DNA of 64,000 bases from VAZQ01 sp035263865 (lineage in GTDB: Bacteria > Pseudomonadota > Alphaproteobacteria > Rhizobiales > Xanthobacteraceae), in assembly GCA_035263865.1 (NCBI GenBank), contig DATFQX010000305.1:1-64000 (forward strand). The letters run 5' to 3'. Positions within the stretch are counted from its first letter, which is position 1, and each line of letters starts with the position of its first letter. This document shows positions 30,168 to 38,427 of this stretch, in pieces. The notes beneath the pieces were generated by a model that saw only the letters and a list, made by a program, of their open reading frames with translations, made no database searches and had not been told where the DNA came from. The translations under genes were made by a program, and so were the position numbers.

Positions 30168-30968
30168 ATGAGGGCGCCGAGCGGGCCGAATATCGTCGCC
30201 GGTGAGGTGCTGCTCGCGGTCGAGGAGGTCTCGCTCGCCTTCGGCGGGGTCAAGGCGATCAGCGGCGTTTCCTTCGACATCCGCAAAGGCGAGATCCGCG
30301 CCATCATCGGCCCCAATGGCGCCGGCAAAACCTCGCTGCTCAACGTCATCAACGGCTTCTATCATCCGCAGCAGGGCCGCATCATCTTCAAGGGAAGGCG
30401 GCGATCGGCCATGCGGCCCTACGAGGCCGCGCTGGGCGGGATTGCGCGCACGTTTCAGAACGTGGCGCTGTTCAAGGGCATGAGCGCGCTCGACAACATC
30501 ATGGCCGGGCGCACGCTGAAGATGCGCCGCGGGTTCTTCTGGCAGCTGATACGGATCGGCCCGGCGCTCGCGGAAGAGGTCGAGCAGCGCCGGCGCGTCG
30601 AAGAGATCATCGACTTTCTCAAGATCAAGCATATCCGCAAGATCCAGGTCGGCAAACTGCCCTACGGTCTGCAGAAGCGGGTGGAGCTCGGCCGCGCGCT
30701 CGCCATGGAGCCGGATCTCCTCCTGCTCGATGAGCCGATGGGCGGGATGAATCTCGAGGAGAAGGAGGACATGTGCCGCTTCATCCTCGACGTCAACGCG
30801 CATTACGGCACCACCATCGCGCTGGTCGAGCACGACATGGGAGTGGTGATGGATCTATCCGATCGCGTGCTCGTACTCGATCACGGCGTCAAGATCGCCG
30901 ACGGCAAGCCGGCCGAGGTGCAGGCCGATCGCGCCGTCATCGACGCCTATCTCGGCCTCGCTCATTGA
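30168..30968 (+). CDS. Branched-chain-amino-acid-type ABC transporter ATPase (LivG-like)
   Basis: A 266-residue ATPase. Walker A is GPNGAGKT at residues 48-55, the signature is the LivG variant LPYGLQKRVELGRAL, Walker B is LLLLDEPMGG, and the switch histidine is in ALVEHDMGVVMDL. It energises import with the two permeases encoded next. The start is placed at MRAPSG, 20 bases after the synthetase stop. The frame remains open inside that gene, but has no family similarity there. The next gene begins 7 bases after its stop. Confidence 0.9.
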   Translation: MRAPSGPNIVAGEVLLAVEEVSLAFGGVKAISGVSFDIRKGEIRAIIGPNGAGKTSLLNVINGFYHPQQGRIIFKGRRRSAMRPYEAALGGIARTFQNVALFKGMSALDNIMAGRTLKMRRGFFWQLIRIGPALAEEVEQRRRVEEIIDFLKIKHIRKIQVGKLPYGLQKRVELGRALAMEPDLLLLDEPMGGMNLEEKEDMCRFILDVNAHYGTTIALVEHDMGVVMDLSDRVLVLDHGVKIADGKPAEVQADRAVIDAYLGLAH

Positions 30969-30975
30969 GGACGTG

Positions 30976-31896
30976 ATGCTCGGCCCCGTGCTCGAAACGC
31001 TGATCGGCGGCCTCATGACTGGGGTGCTCTACTCCTTGGTCGCGCTCGGCTTCGTGCTCATCTTCAAGGCGTCGGGCGTATTCAACTTCGCGCAGGGGGC
31101 GATGGTGCTGTTCGCCGCGCTGTCGTTTGCGCGGCTGTCCGAGTTCATGCCGCTGGTACTCGCGTTCGCGCTCTCGATTCTGATCATGATTGCGCTCGCC
31201 TACGTGATCGAATTCTTGGTCCTGCGCCGCCTCGTCAACCAGGAAGGCATCATCCTGTTCATGGCGACGCTGGGGATCGCCTACTTTCTCGAGGGTTTTG
31301 GGCAAAGCCTCTGGGGCAGCGATATCTACAAGATCGGGCTGGGACTGCCGACCAATCCGATCTTCATTTTGGAGTCCGTCTTCCCCGGCGGGTTGTTGAT
31401 CGACCCGGTCGAGCTCATTGCCGCGAGCATCTGCGCCGTGATGGTGCTCGTGCTGGCGGTGTTCTTTCAGGTGACGCGGGTCGGCCGAGCGCTGCGGGCG
31501 GTCGCGGACGATCACCAGGCCGCGCAATCCGTCGGCATTCCGCTCAATCGGATCTGGCTCATCGTATGGGCGGTGGCCGGGCTGGTCGCTCTCGTGGCCG
31601 GCATGATGTGGGGCGCCAAGCTGGGCGTGCAGTTTTCCCTTTCGCTGATCGCGCTCAAGGCGCTGCCCGTGCTCATTCTCGGCGGCTTCACCTCGATCCC
31701 GGGCGCGATCGTCGGTGGGCTGATCATCGGGGCTGGCGAAAAGCTCGCCGAGGTGTTGCTCGGCCCGGTGCTGATCCGCACCTTCGATCTCGCCGGCGGC
31801 GGCATCGAGAACTGGTTCGCCTACGTGCTCGCGCTGACCTTCCTGCTGTTCCGTCCCCAGGGGCTGTTCGGCGAGCGTATCATCGAGCGGGTGTGA
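30976..31896 (+). CDS. Branched-chain-type ABC transporter permease (LivH-like)
   Basis: A 306-residue inner-membrane permease with about eight hydrophobic segments. The opening LIGGLMTGVLYSLVALGFVL and the GRALRAVADDHQAAQSVGI cytoplasmic loop (the EAA-like contact with the ATPase) are characteristic of LivH. GAGG is five bases before the chosen ATG; a GTG one codon earlier is too close to it. It is tightly packed between LivG- and LivM-like genes in one operon. Confidence 0.91.
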   Translation: MLGPVLETLIGGLMTGVLYSLVALGFVLIFKASGVFNFAQGAMVLFAALSFARLSEFMPLVLAFALSILIMIALAYVIEFLVLRRLVNQEGIILFMATLGIAYFLEGFGQSLWGSDIYKIGLGLPTNPIFILESVFPGGLLIDPVELIAASICAVMVLVLAVFFQVTRVGRALRAVADDHQAAQSVGIPLNRIWLIVWAVAGLVALVAGMMWGAKLGVQFSLSLIALKALPVLILGGFTSIPGAIVGGLIIGAGEKLAEVLLGPVLIRTFDLAGGGIENWFAYVLALTFLLFRPQGLFGERIIERV

Positions 31897-31900
31897 CGCC

Positions 31901-32965
31901 GTGCTTTACCGCGAAGTCGGCCAGTACAAGACGTCCTACGAGGCCGATCAGGCGATCTTTCCGATCGCGCAGGATCGCTGGTTCGTCGTCGCCCTCGTCG
32001 CGTTCGGCTTTCTCGTGGTGCCGCTGTTTGCCGGCCAATACCTCTACACCGAGGTGCTCATCCCGGTGCTCATCCTCTCGATCGCCGCGATCGGGCTCAA
32101 CATCCTCACCGGCTATTGCGGGCAGCTCTCGCTCGGCTCCGGCGGCTTCATGGCGGTGGGTGCCTACGCCGCCTACAATCTCGCACTGCGGCTGCCGCAG
32201 ACCAACATCATCCTGGTGTTTTTGTTCGCCGGCGTCATGGCGATGCTGGTCGGTCTTCTGTTCGGCCTGCCGTCGCTGCGCATCAAGGGGTTTTACCTCG
32301 CGGTTGCGACGCTCGCCTCCCAGTTCTTCCTCGAATGGGCCTTCGCGCGCGTCAAATGGTTCACCAACTACGCCCCGTCCGGCTCGGTCGCGGTCGGCCG
32401 GATTGAGCTGTTCGGCATTCCGATCGACACGCCCGCCAAGACCTACATCTTCGTGCTGGCGATGACCGTGGTGCTCGCGCTCGCCGCCAAGAATCTGGTG
32501 CGCGGCCGGCTCGGCCGCATGTGGATGGCCATTCGCGACATGGACATCGCGGCGGAGATCATCGGTATCCGGCCGCTGCACGCCAAGCTCTCCGCGTTTG
32601 CGGTGTCGTCGTTCTATATCGGGATTGCGGGCGCGCTGTGGGGGTTTCTGCGGCTCGGTTCGTGGGAGCCGCTCGCGTTCGACGTGAACCGCTCATTCCA
32701 GGTGCTGTTCATGATCATCATCGGCGGGCTCGGCACCATCCTGGGTTCTTTCCTCGGCGCCGCTTTCATCGTGCTCATTCCCATTTTTCTCAACCAGCTG
32801 CCGGCATGGCTCGGGATTTCGATGTCGACCGCCGCAATCTCCCATATCGAGTTCATGTTATTTGGGGCAATTATCGTTTTCTTTCTGATTGCCGAGCCGC
32901 ACGGCCTCGCCCGGCTCTGGGCGATCGGCAAGGAGAAGCTTCGGCTGTGGCCATTCCCGTATTGA
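31901..32965 (+). CDS. Branched-chain-type ABC transporter permease (LivM-like)
   Basis: A 354-residue inner-membrane permease. It starts with GTG four bases after the LivH stop. Conserved LivM features are LNILTGYCGQLSLGSGGFMAVGAYAA (here in two parts), the GRLGRMWMAIRDMDIAAEIIG ATPase-contact loop and IIIGGLGTILGSFLGA. An extended soluble N-terminus of about 25 residues precedes the first membrane segment. It pairs with the LivH-like protein to form the import channel. Confidence 0.9.
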   Translation: MLYREVGQYKTSYEADQAIFPIAQDRWFVVALVAFGFLVVPLFAGQYLYTEVLIPVLILSIAAIGLNILTGYCGQLSLGSGGFMAVGAYAAYNLALRLPQTNIILVFLFAGVMAMLVGLLFGLPSLRIKGFYLAVATLASQFFLEWAFARVKWFTNYAPSGSVAVGRIELFGIPIDTPAKTYIFVLAMTVVLALAAKNLVRGRLGRMWMAIRDMDIAAEIIGIRPLHAKLSAFAVSSFYIGIAGALWGFLRLGSWEPLAFDVNRSFQVLFMIIIGGLGTILGSFLGAAFIVLIPIFLNQLPAWLGISMSTAAISHIEFMLFGAIIVFFLIAEPHGLARLWAIGKEKLRLWPFPY

Positions 32966-33002
32966 GGCCGCGACAATTCGCGGGCACACTCGCCCCCAGC
33001 GG

Positions 33003-33017
33003 CGGGGTAGAACCCCG
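33003..33017 (+). other. Intercistronic hairpin before the binding-protein gene
   Basis: CGGGG, a five-base loop and CCCCG form a short stem in the 97-base gap between the LivM-like permease and the substrate-binding protein. GC-rich inverted sequence follows to about 33043. Such stems often protect the mRNA of the binding protein, which is needed in excess. No T-run is present, so it is not a terminator. Confidence 0.3.
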
Positions 33018-33062
33018 AATGGCCGGCCGGCGACGGCCCGGCGCGTCAATGGAGGAATGCCT

Positions 33063-34391
33063 ATGACTGGCAAGACAAAGCATGCCGGCATTGCGCTGGC
33101 GGCGCTCTTGGGCGGCCTGGCAATGGCCGCGCCGGCGCTGGCGCAGAACGAGCAGTTCATCCCCATGCTGGTGTATCGGACCGGCGCCTACGCGCCGAAC
33201 GGCGTCCCGTTCGCCAACGGCCTCGCCGACTACTACAACCTCGTCAACGAACGCGACGGCGGCATCAATGGCGTCAAGATCGTATTCGAGGAGTGCGACA
33301 CCGGCTATGCCACCGACCGTGGCGTGGAATGCTACGAGCGCCTCAAGGGCAAAGGCCCCACCGGCGCCGCCTACGTCATCCCGCTCTCCACCGGCATCAC
33401 CTTCGCGCTCACGGAGAAGGCGCCGACCGACAAGATACCGATCATCTCCATGGGCTACGGCCGTTCGGAGTCGCGCGACGGCTCGGTATTCCAGTGGAAT
33501 TTCCCGCTGCTCGGCACCTATTGGACGGCGGCCGACATTATTCTCCACTTTATCGCCGATCAGGAGCGCGGCTGGGACAAGATGAAGGGCAAGCGGATTG
33601 CTCTCGTCTACCACGACTCGCCCTATGGCAAGGAGCCGATCGCGCTCCTGCAAAAGCGCGCGCAGATGCATGGCTTCGAGACCATGTTTCTGCCCGTGAC
33701 CCATCCCGGCGTGGAGCAGAAGGCGACGTGGCTGCAGATCCGGCAAAACCGTCCGGACTACGTGCTGCTCTGGGGCTGGGGCGTGATGAATTCGACCGCC
33801 ATCAAGGAGGCGGTCGCCGTCGGCTATCCGCGCGAGAAGATGTACGGTGTGTGGTGGTCCGGCGCCGAGCAGGACGTTCGCCCGGCCGAAGAGGGTGCCA
33901 AGGGATATAACTCCGCCGCCCTTCAGCACACCGCAGGTCAATTCCAGTTGCACCAGGACCTGAAGAAGTATCTCTACGACAAGGGGAAGGGTTTCGCCGC
34001 CAAATGGGATGAGACCGGGGAGATCCTGTTCATCCGTGGACTCATCAACGCCATGCTCGGCGTGGAAGCGATCCGCACCGCGCAGGAGAAGTTCGGCAAG
34101 AAGCCGATGACCGGCGAGCAGGTCAGGTGGGGTCTGGAAAACCTGAACATCACCGCAGAGCGATTGAAGCAGCTCGGGTTCGAGAACGAGCTGCAACCGA
34201 TCAAGGTCTCGTGCGAAGACCATGAGGGAACGCGAGTTGGCCGCATCCAGACTTGGGACGGCAAGAAATGGAATGTGTCGTCGGATTGGATCACGTCCGA
34301 CGATTCCGTCATCAAGCCGATGGTCAAGGAGGCGGCGGCTAAGTACGCGGCGGAAAAGAACATCAGGCCCGGGTGTCTCGTGACCAACTGA
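33063..34391 (+). CDS. ABC transporter substrate-binding protein (LivJ-like)
   Basis: A 442-residue periplasmic binding protein. A signal peptide occupies residues 1-27 (GIALAALLGGLAMAAPALA, cut before QNEQF). The mature part is a type I periplasmic-binding fold with the sequence INGVKIVFEECDTGYATDRGVECYERL. It is longer than LivJ and resembles binding proteins for aromatic or dicarboxylic acids in alphaproteobacteria. GGAGGA at 33051 supports this ATG. The stop overlaps the next ATG (TGATG). Confidence 0.9.
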   Translation: MTGKTKHAGIALAALLGGLAMAAPALAQNEQFIPMLVYRTGAYAPNGVPFANGLADYYNLVNERDGGINGVKIVFEECDTGYATDRGVECYERLKGKGPTGAAYVIPLSTGITFALTEKAPTDKIPIISMGYGRSESRDGSVFQWNFPLLGTYWTAADIILHFIADQERGWDKMKGKRIALVYHDSPYGKEPIALLQKRAQMHGFETMFLPVTHPGVEQKATWLQIRQNRPDYVLLWGWGVMNSTAIKEAVAVGYPREKMYGVWWSGAEQDVRPAEEGAKGYNSAALQHTAGQFQLHQDLKKYLYDKGKGFAAKWDETGEILFIRGLINAMLGVEAIRTAQEKFGKKPMTGEQVRWGLENLNITAERLKQLGFENELQPIKVSCEDHEGTRVGRIQTWDGKKWNVSSDWITSDDSVIKPMVKEAAAKYAAEKNIRPGCLVTN

Positions 34392-35290
34392 TGTCGGTTG
34401 GCTCCGATCGCAACGTGCAGGGGGCGGCTGCGCCGCCCCCTCTCGGCGTGGGCAGGGAGGCAGATCGCGTCGCCGCAACAGCCGCCGCGGCGCCGATCCT
34501 TTCCGTCAATAATATCGAGGTGGTCTACGATCACGTTATCCTCGTGCTCAAGGGAGTGTCGCTGACGGTTCCCAAGGGCGAGATTGTCGCGCTCCTCGGC
34601 GCCAACGGCGCCGGCAAGTCGACCACGCTCAAGGCCATTTCCAATCTCCTCTCCGCCGAACGCGGGGAAGTGACCAAAGGCTCCATCATCTTCGACGACG
34701 AAGAGGTGCATGCGCGCTCCCCCAACGAGCTAGTGCGCCGCGGCTGTATCCAGGTCATGGAGGGGCGCCATTGCTTTGCGCACCTGTCGGTTGAAGAGAA
34801 CCTCTTGACCGGCGCGTTCACGCGCGGCGGCGCCGCCGCCGCCATCCGGCACGACCTCGACCTCGTCTATGCCTATTTCCCGCGGCTCAAGGCGCGGCGC
34901 GGCGCGATCGCCGGCTACATCTCCGGCGGTGAGCAGCAGATGTGCGCGATCGGACGCGCGCTGATGTCGCGGCCGAAGATGATTCTCTTGGACGAGCCTT
35001 CGATGGGGCTTGCGCCGCAGCTCGTGGAGGAGATTTTCAAGATCGTCGGCGACCTCAACGCGAAGGAGGGGGTGTCGTTTCTGCTTGCCGAGCAGAACAC
35101 CCGCATGGCGTTGAAATACGCCCGCTACGGCTACGTGCTGGAAAGCGGCCGCGTGGTGCTCGACGGCGATGCCAAGGCCTTGGGCGAGAACGAGGACGTG
35201 AAGGAATTCTACCTCGGCATGGCGGAAGGCCGCCGCAAGTCGTTCCGCGAGGGCAAGCACTACCGGCGGCGCAAGCGCTGGCTCGCTTAG
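34391..35290 (+). CDS. Branched-chain-type ABC transporter ATPase (LivF-like)
   Basis: A 299-residue ATPase completing the importer. Walker A GANGAGKS lies at residues 70-77, the signature is ISGGEQQMCAIGRAL, Walker B is MILLDEPSMGL, and LLAEQNTRMAL is the switch region. The N-terminal 35 residues are a disordered, alanine-rich extension not usual in LivF, and the C-terminus ends with a basic tail (KHYRRRKRWLA). The ATG overlaps the binding-protein stop, implying translational coupling. Confidence 0.9.
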   Translation: MSVGSDRNVQGAAAPPPLGVGREADRVAATAAAAPILSVNNIEVVYDHVILVLKGVSLTVPKGEIVALLGANGAGKSTTLKAISNLLSAERGEVTKGSIIFDDEEVHARSPNELVRRGCIQVMEGRHCFAHLSVEENLLTGAFTRGGAAAAIRHDLDLVYAYFPRLKARRGAIAGYISGGEQQMCAIGRALMSRPKMILLDEPSMGLAPQLVEEIFKIVGDLNAKEGVSFLLAEQNTRMALKYARYGYVLESGRVVLDGDAKALGENEDVKEFYLGMAEGRRKSFREGKHYRRRKRWLA

Positions 35291-35342
35291 CTTGACGTTG
35301 TCACAAGCCTTGACGTGACGCACGAGGGGTGAGTGCGAGGTC

Positions 35343-36578
35343 ATGCGTTACGAGCACTACGACTCGCTCGAGATGCGCGATCCTGATGCGCGCGAGCGTG
35401 ATTTTTTCAGCCGGCTGCCGGATCTCCTTGCGCTCGCCATGCGTGCCCCGGGATGGGCGAGCCGGCTTGCCGGCATCGATCCTAATGCCGTGACCTCGCG
35501 CGCCGCGCTCGCCAAGCTGCCGCTGTTGCGCAAATCCGACCTGGTCGCGCGCCAGAAGGAGGCGCCGCCCTTCGGCGGCCTCAATATCACGGCGCCTGAG
35601 CGCCTTCGGCGGTTGTTGATGTCGCCGGGGCCGATCTTCGAGCCGGAGGGCAGAGCCAAGGATTTCTGGGGAGCGGCGCGCGCGCTTTTCGCCGCGGGCT
35701 TCCGCTCGGGCGACATCGTGCACAATTGCTTTTCTTATCATCTCACTCCGGGCGGGTTCATCATGGAATCGGGCGCGCATGCGCTCGGTTGCGCCGTCGT
35801 TGCCGCGGGCACAGGCAACACCGAGCAGCAGCTAGAGGCAATCGCGCATTTCAAGCCGAGCGGCTATGTCGGCACGCCGGACTTCCTGAAGATTTTGCTC
35901 GATGCCGCGGCGAAAGGGGGCAAGGACGCCTCCTCGCTGAGGCGAGCGCTCGTGTCGGGCGCGGCGTTGCCCGGCTCCCTGCGCCAGGAATTAACGACGC
36001 GCGGCCTCGCAGTGTGCCAGTGCTACGCCACTGCCGATCTCGGCGTCATCGCCTACGAGACCGAGGCGCGTGAAGGCATGATCGTCAATGAGACGCTGCT
36101 GGTCGAGATCGTGCGGCCCGGCACCGGCGATCCTGCCGCTGCCGGCGAAGTCGGCGAAGTGGTCGTCACCTCGTTGAATCCCGACTATCCGATGATCCGC
36201 TTCGCGACGGGTGACCTTTCGATGGCGATGGCGGGCCGTTCGCCCTGCGGACGCACCAATATGCGCCTTGCCGGCTGGATGGGCCGCGCCGACCAGACCA
36301 CCAAGGTCAAGGGCATGTTCGTGCATCCCGGGCAGCTCGCGCAAATCGGCAAGCGCCACGCCGAACTCGGCCGCTTGCGGCTCGTGGTTGCGCGCGCGGG
36401 CGAGCAGGACGTCATGACGTTGATGGCGGAATGCGCCGCGCCGGCCGCGGACTTGCAAGAGGCGGTCGTCGCGACGTTGCGCGCGGTGACGAAGCTCGGC
36501 GGCGAGGTGAAGCTCGTTGCCGCGGGAAGCCTACCCAACGATGGCAAGGTGATCGCGGACGAGCGGCCGGTGGGGTGA
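35343..36578 (+). CDS. Phenylacetate-CoA ligase family protein lacking a canonical P-loop
   Basis: A 411-residue member of the PaaK-like adenylate-forming family. It shows the family layout of an early PLLRKSDLVARQ, then GGFIMESGAHALGC, PSGYVGTPDFLKILLD, QCYATADLGVIAYE and the C-terminal GRADQTTKVKGMFVHP. The usual SSGTTG phosphate loop is replaced by LMSPGPIFEPEG near residue 97. That replacement seems typical of homologues in Liv-type clusters, but I cannot verify it. It is the last gene of the ABC cluster, 52 bases after the LivF-like gene. The substrate is inferred to be an organic, perhaps aromatic, acid. Confidence 0.8.
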   Translation: MRYEHYDSLEMRDPDARERDFFSRLPDLLALAMRAPGWASRLAGIDPNAVTSRAALAKLPLLRKSDLVARQKEAPPFGGLNITAPERLRRLLMSPGPIFEPEGRAKDFWGAARALFAAGFRSGDIVHNCFSYHLTPGGFIMESGAHALGCAVVAAGTGNTEQQLEAIAHFKPSGYVGTPDFLKILLDAAAKGGKDASSLRRALVSGAALPGSLRQELTTRGLAVCQCYATADLGVIAYETEAREGMIVNETLLVEIVRPGTGDPAAAGEVGEVVVTSLNPDYPMIRFATGDLSMAMAGRSPCGRTNMRLAGWMGRADQTTKVKGMFVHPGQLAQIGKRHAELGRLRLVVARAGEQDVMTLMAECAAPAADLQEAVVATLRAVTKLGGEVKLVAAGSLPNDGKVIADERPVG

Positions 36579-36670
36579 CTCTCAGTGTGCGGAGGTTTCC
36601 GCTCGTCCGCACGCGAGCAGCGACCTAGCGCCTGGGCGTCGGGCGCCGATATCGCGTATGCTCCCTCGCA

Positions 36671-37720
36671 ATGAACGAAGCCTCCTCTCCCGCGACCGCC
36701 CAAGCTGCCAGGGCCGATCCCGCATTGATCGCGGCCAAGATCGGCGTGCTGCTGGTTAATCTAGGCACGCCCGAGGCCGCCGATGCCGCCTCCGTGCGCC
36801 GTTACCTGAAGGAATTTCTCAGCGATCCACGGGTGATCGAGGATCAGGGGCCGCTGTGGCAGCTCGTCTTCAACAGCGTGATCCTGCCGGTGCGGCCACG
36901 CAAAAAGGCGCGCGACTACGCAAAAATCTGGAACCACGAACGCAACGAATCCCCGCTCAAGACCATCACCCGCTCGCAGGCCGTAAAACTTGCCCGCGCG
37001 CTCGAGCCGCTGGGCAAGCAGCTCGTGGTCGAGTGGGCCATGCGTTACGGCCATCCATCTATCGCTTCCAAGCTCGGCGAGCTCGTCGCGCAAGCCTGCG
37101 AGCGCATTCTCGTCATCCCGCTCTACCCTCAGTACTGCGCGGCAACGACGGCGACCGCGTGTGATGAAGTTTTTCGCGCTCTCGCGCGCATGCGCTACCA
37201 GCCCGCGGTGCGGATCGCGCCGCCCTATTACAACGACCCGGTTTATCTCGAGGCGCTGGGATCCTCTACGGGGGCGGAGCTCTCGCAACTTCCCTTCAAG
37301 CCGGACGTGATCCTCGCCTCCTTCCACGGCGTGCCGAAGGCCTATGTGGACAATGGCGATCCCTATTATGCGCAGTGCGTGGAGACCACCCGGCTTCTGC
37401 GCGAGCGGCTCAATCTCGACGAGTCGAAATTGATCATGACGTTTCAGTCGCGCTTCGGCCGTGGCAAATGGCTCGAGCCGGCGACCAATCGCACCATCAG
37501 GAAGCTTGCCAAGGACGGCGTGAAGAATCTCGCGGTGCTCACGCCGGGGTTCGCGGCCGATTGCCTGGAAACCCTCGACGAGATCGCGATCGAGACCGCG
37601 CGTCTGTTCAAGAAATACGGCGGCGAAAATTTCGCGGCGCTGCCCTGCCTCAATGACAGCGCGCCCGGCATGCTGGTGATCTGGCAGATGGCGCTGCGCG
37701 AGCTCAAGGGCTGGGTGTGA
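36671..37720 (+). CDS. hemH: Ferrochelatase
   Basis: A 349-residue ferrochelatase, which inserts Fe(II) into protoporphyrin IX in the last step of haem synthesis. Recognisable motifs are VLLVNLGTPEAADAASVRRYL at the start, YPQYCAATTAT near 152-162, the metal-site histidine H219 in SFHGVPKAY, and TFQSRFGRGKWLEP. An N-terminal extension of about 22 residues precedes the conserved core. No membrane segment is obvious; bacterial enzymes are membrane-associated. The Shine-Dalgarno sequence is weak. It stands alone after the CoA-ligase gene. Confidence 0.95.
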   Translation: MNEASSPATAQAARADPALIAAKIGVLLVNLGTPEAADAASVRRYLKEFLSDPRVIEDQGPLWQLVFNSVILPVRPRKKARDYAKIWNHERNESPLKTITRSQAVKLARALEPLGKQLVVEWAMRYGHPSIASKLGELVAQACERILVIPLYPQYCAATTATACDEVFRALARMRYQPAVRIAPPYYNDPVYLEALGSSTGAELSQLPFKPDVILASFHGVPKAYVDNGDPYYAQCVETTRLLRERLNLDESKLIMTFQSRFGRGKWLEPATNRTIRKLAKDGVKNLAVLTPGFAADCLETLDEIAIETARLFKKYGGENFAALPCLNDSAPGMLVIWQMALRELKGWV

Positions 37721-37827
37721 AGGGAGAATGGAGCACGGGCGTGTTGCCCCGCTCCAAGCCCATCGCTGGCTCTATCTGTGGTATGGCTTCGCACGCCGAG
37801 TCTAACGTCGCTAAGACGTGACTGTCG

Positions 37828-38262
37828 ATGCCTCGACCCTGGTCGGAACAGCGAAAGAAGCGCCTGTCGTCGATGCACGCCGCCGGCCGTCGCGCTGACG
37901 AGATCGCGAAGGCGCTCGGATTGCGGCGCGAGCAGGTCGTCGCCCGGCTCAAGCTCATCGCCAGCTGGGAACGCAACCGCGCAACTTTTGCCAAGGCATT
38001 GCAGAAGCGGGCGCAGGCGCGCCTGGCGCGCAGTCGAAAGGCAATCGCGGGCATGACGAGGGAAATCGCCAGCGGTGTACCGCGCAATCGGGCAATAGCA
38101 AAGGCCTATAACGCCGGTGCGACCTGGCGGGAGATCGGCGTACATTTCGGCATCAGCGCGGAGGCTGCGAGCGCCGCAGCGCGGAGATCTCGCCGGGACC
38201 GGCGCTCGGCGAAGACGCGGAAGGGCGGGCGACCCCCGCGCGCTCGAGCACGCAAGCGCTGA
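37828..38262 (+). CDS. Putative small basic protein with helix-turn-helix-like segments
   Basis: A 144-residue, strongly basic reading frame. Residues 3-45 (PWSEQRKKRL, then GRRADEIAKALGLRREQVVARL) look like a GcrA- or resolvase-type helix-turn-helix, and a second such segment lies at about 110-133 (NAGATWREIGVHFGISAEAAS). The C-terminus is an arginine/lysine-rich tail. A DNA-binding role is inferred only from these patterns. The ribosome binding site is weak and the region is GC-rich with other open frames, so whether it is a gene is uncertain. Confidence 0.42.
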   Translation: MPRPWSEQRKKRLSSMHAAGRRADEIAKALGLRREQVVARLKLIASWERNRATFAKALQKRAQARLARSRKAIAGMTREIASGVPRNRAIAKAYNAGATWREIGVHFGISAEAASAAARRSRRDRRSAKTRKGGRPPRARARKR

Positions 38263-38351
38263 CGCGCGCAGGTCCCTCGCGCTTGCACAATGGCTACGGC
38301 GGTTGCCGATGGGAGGGCAGGGTGCGTTCACGCAACTTGCGGGAGGAGGAA

Positions 38352-38400
38352 TCGCGTCATGCGCGGGCTTGACGCGCGCATCCATCTTCTTCGCGAAAAA
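38352..38400 (+). repeat. Dispersed intergenic repeat (GLDARIH type)
   Basis: The stretch reads as MRGLDARIHLL on this strand and MDARVKPAHDA on the other. These spurious peptides are well known from dispersed intergenic elements across Hyphomicrobiales genomes. It lies between the basic protein gene and the arabinose-5-phosphate isomerase gene. The assignment relies on remembered similarity, and exact ends are not visible. Confidence 0.55.
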
Positions 38401-38427
38401 TTTCTACAAAGAGAACTGCCGGGCCCG

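Noticed and set aside
28469..30352. A long minus-strand frame antisense to the acyl-CoA synthetase gene
   Set aside because: Third-position GC bias produces long antisense frames here. Its peptide shows no family and the plus strand encodes a clear enzyme.
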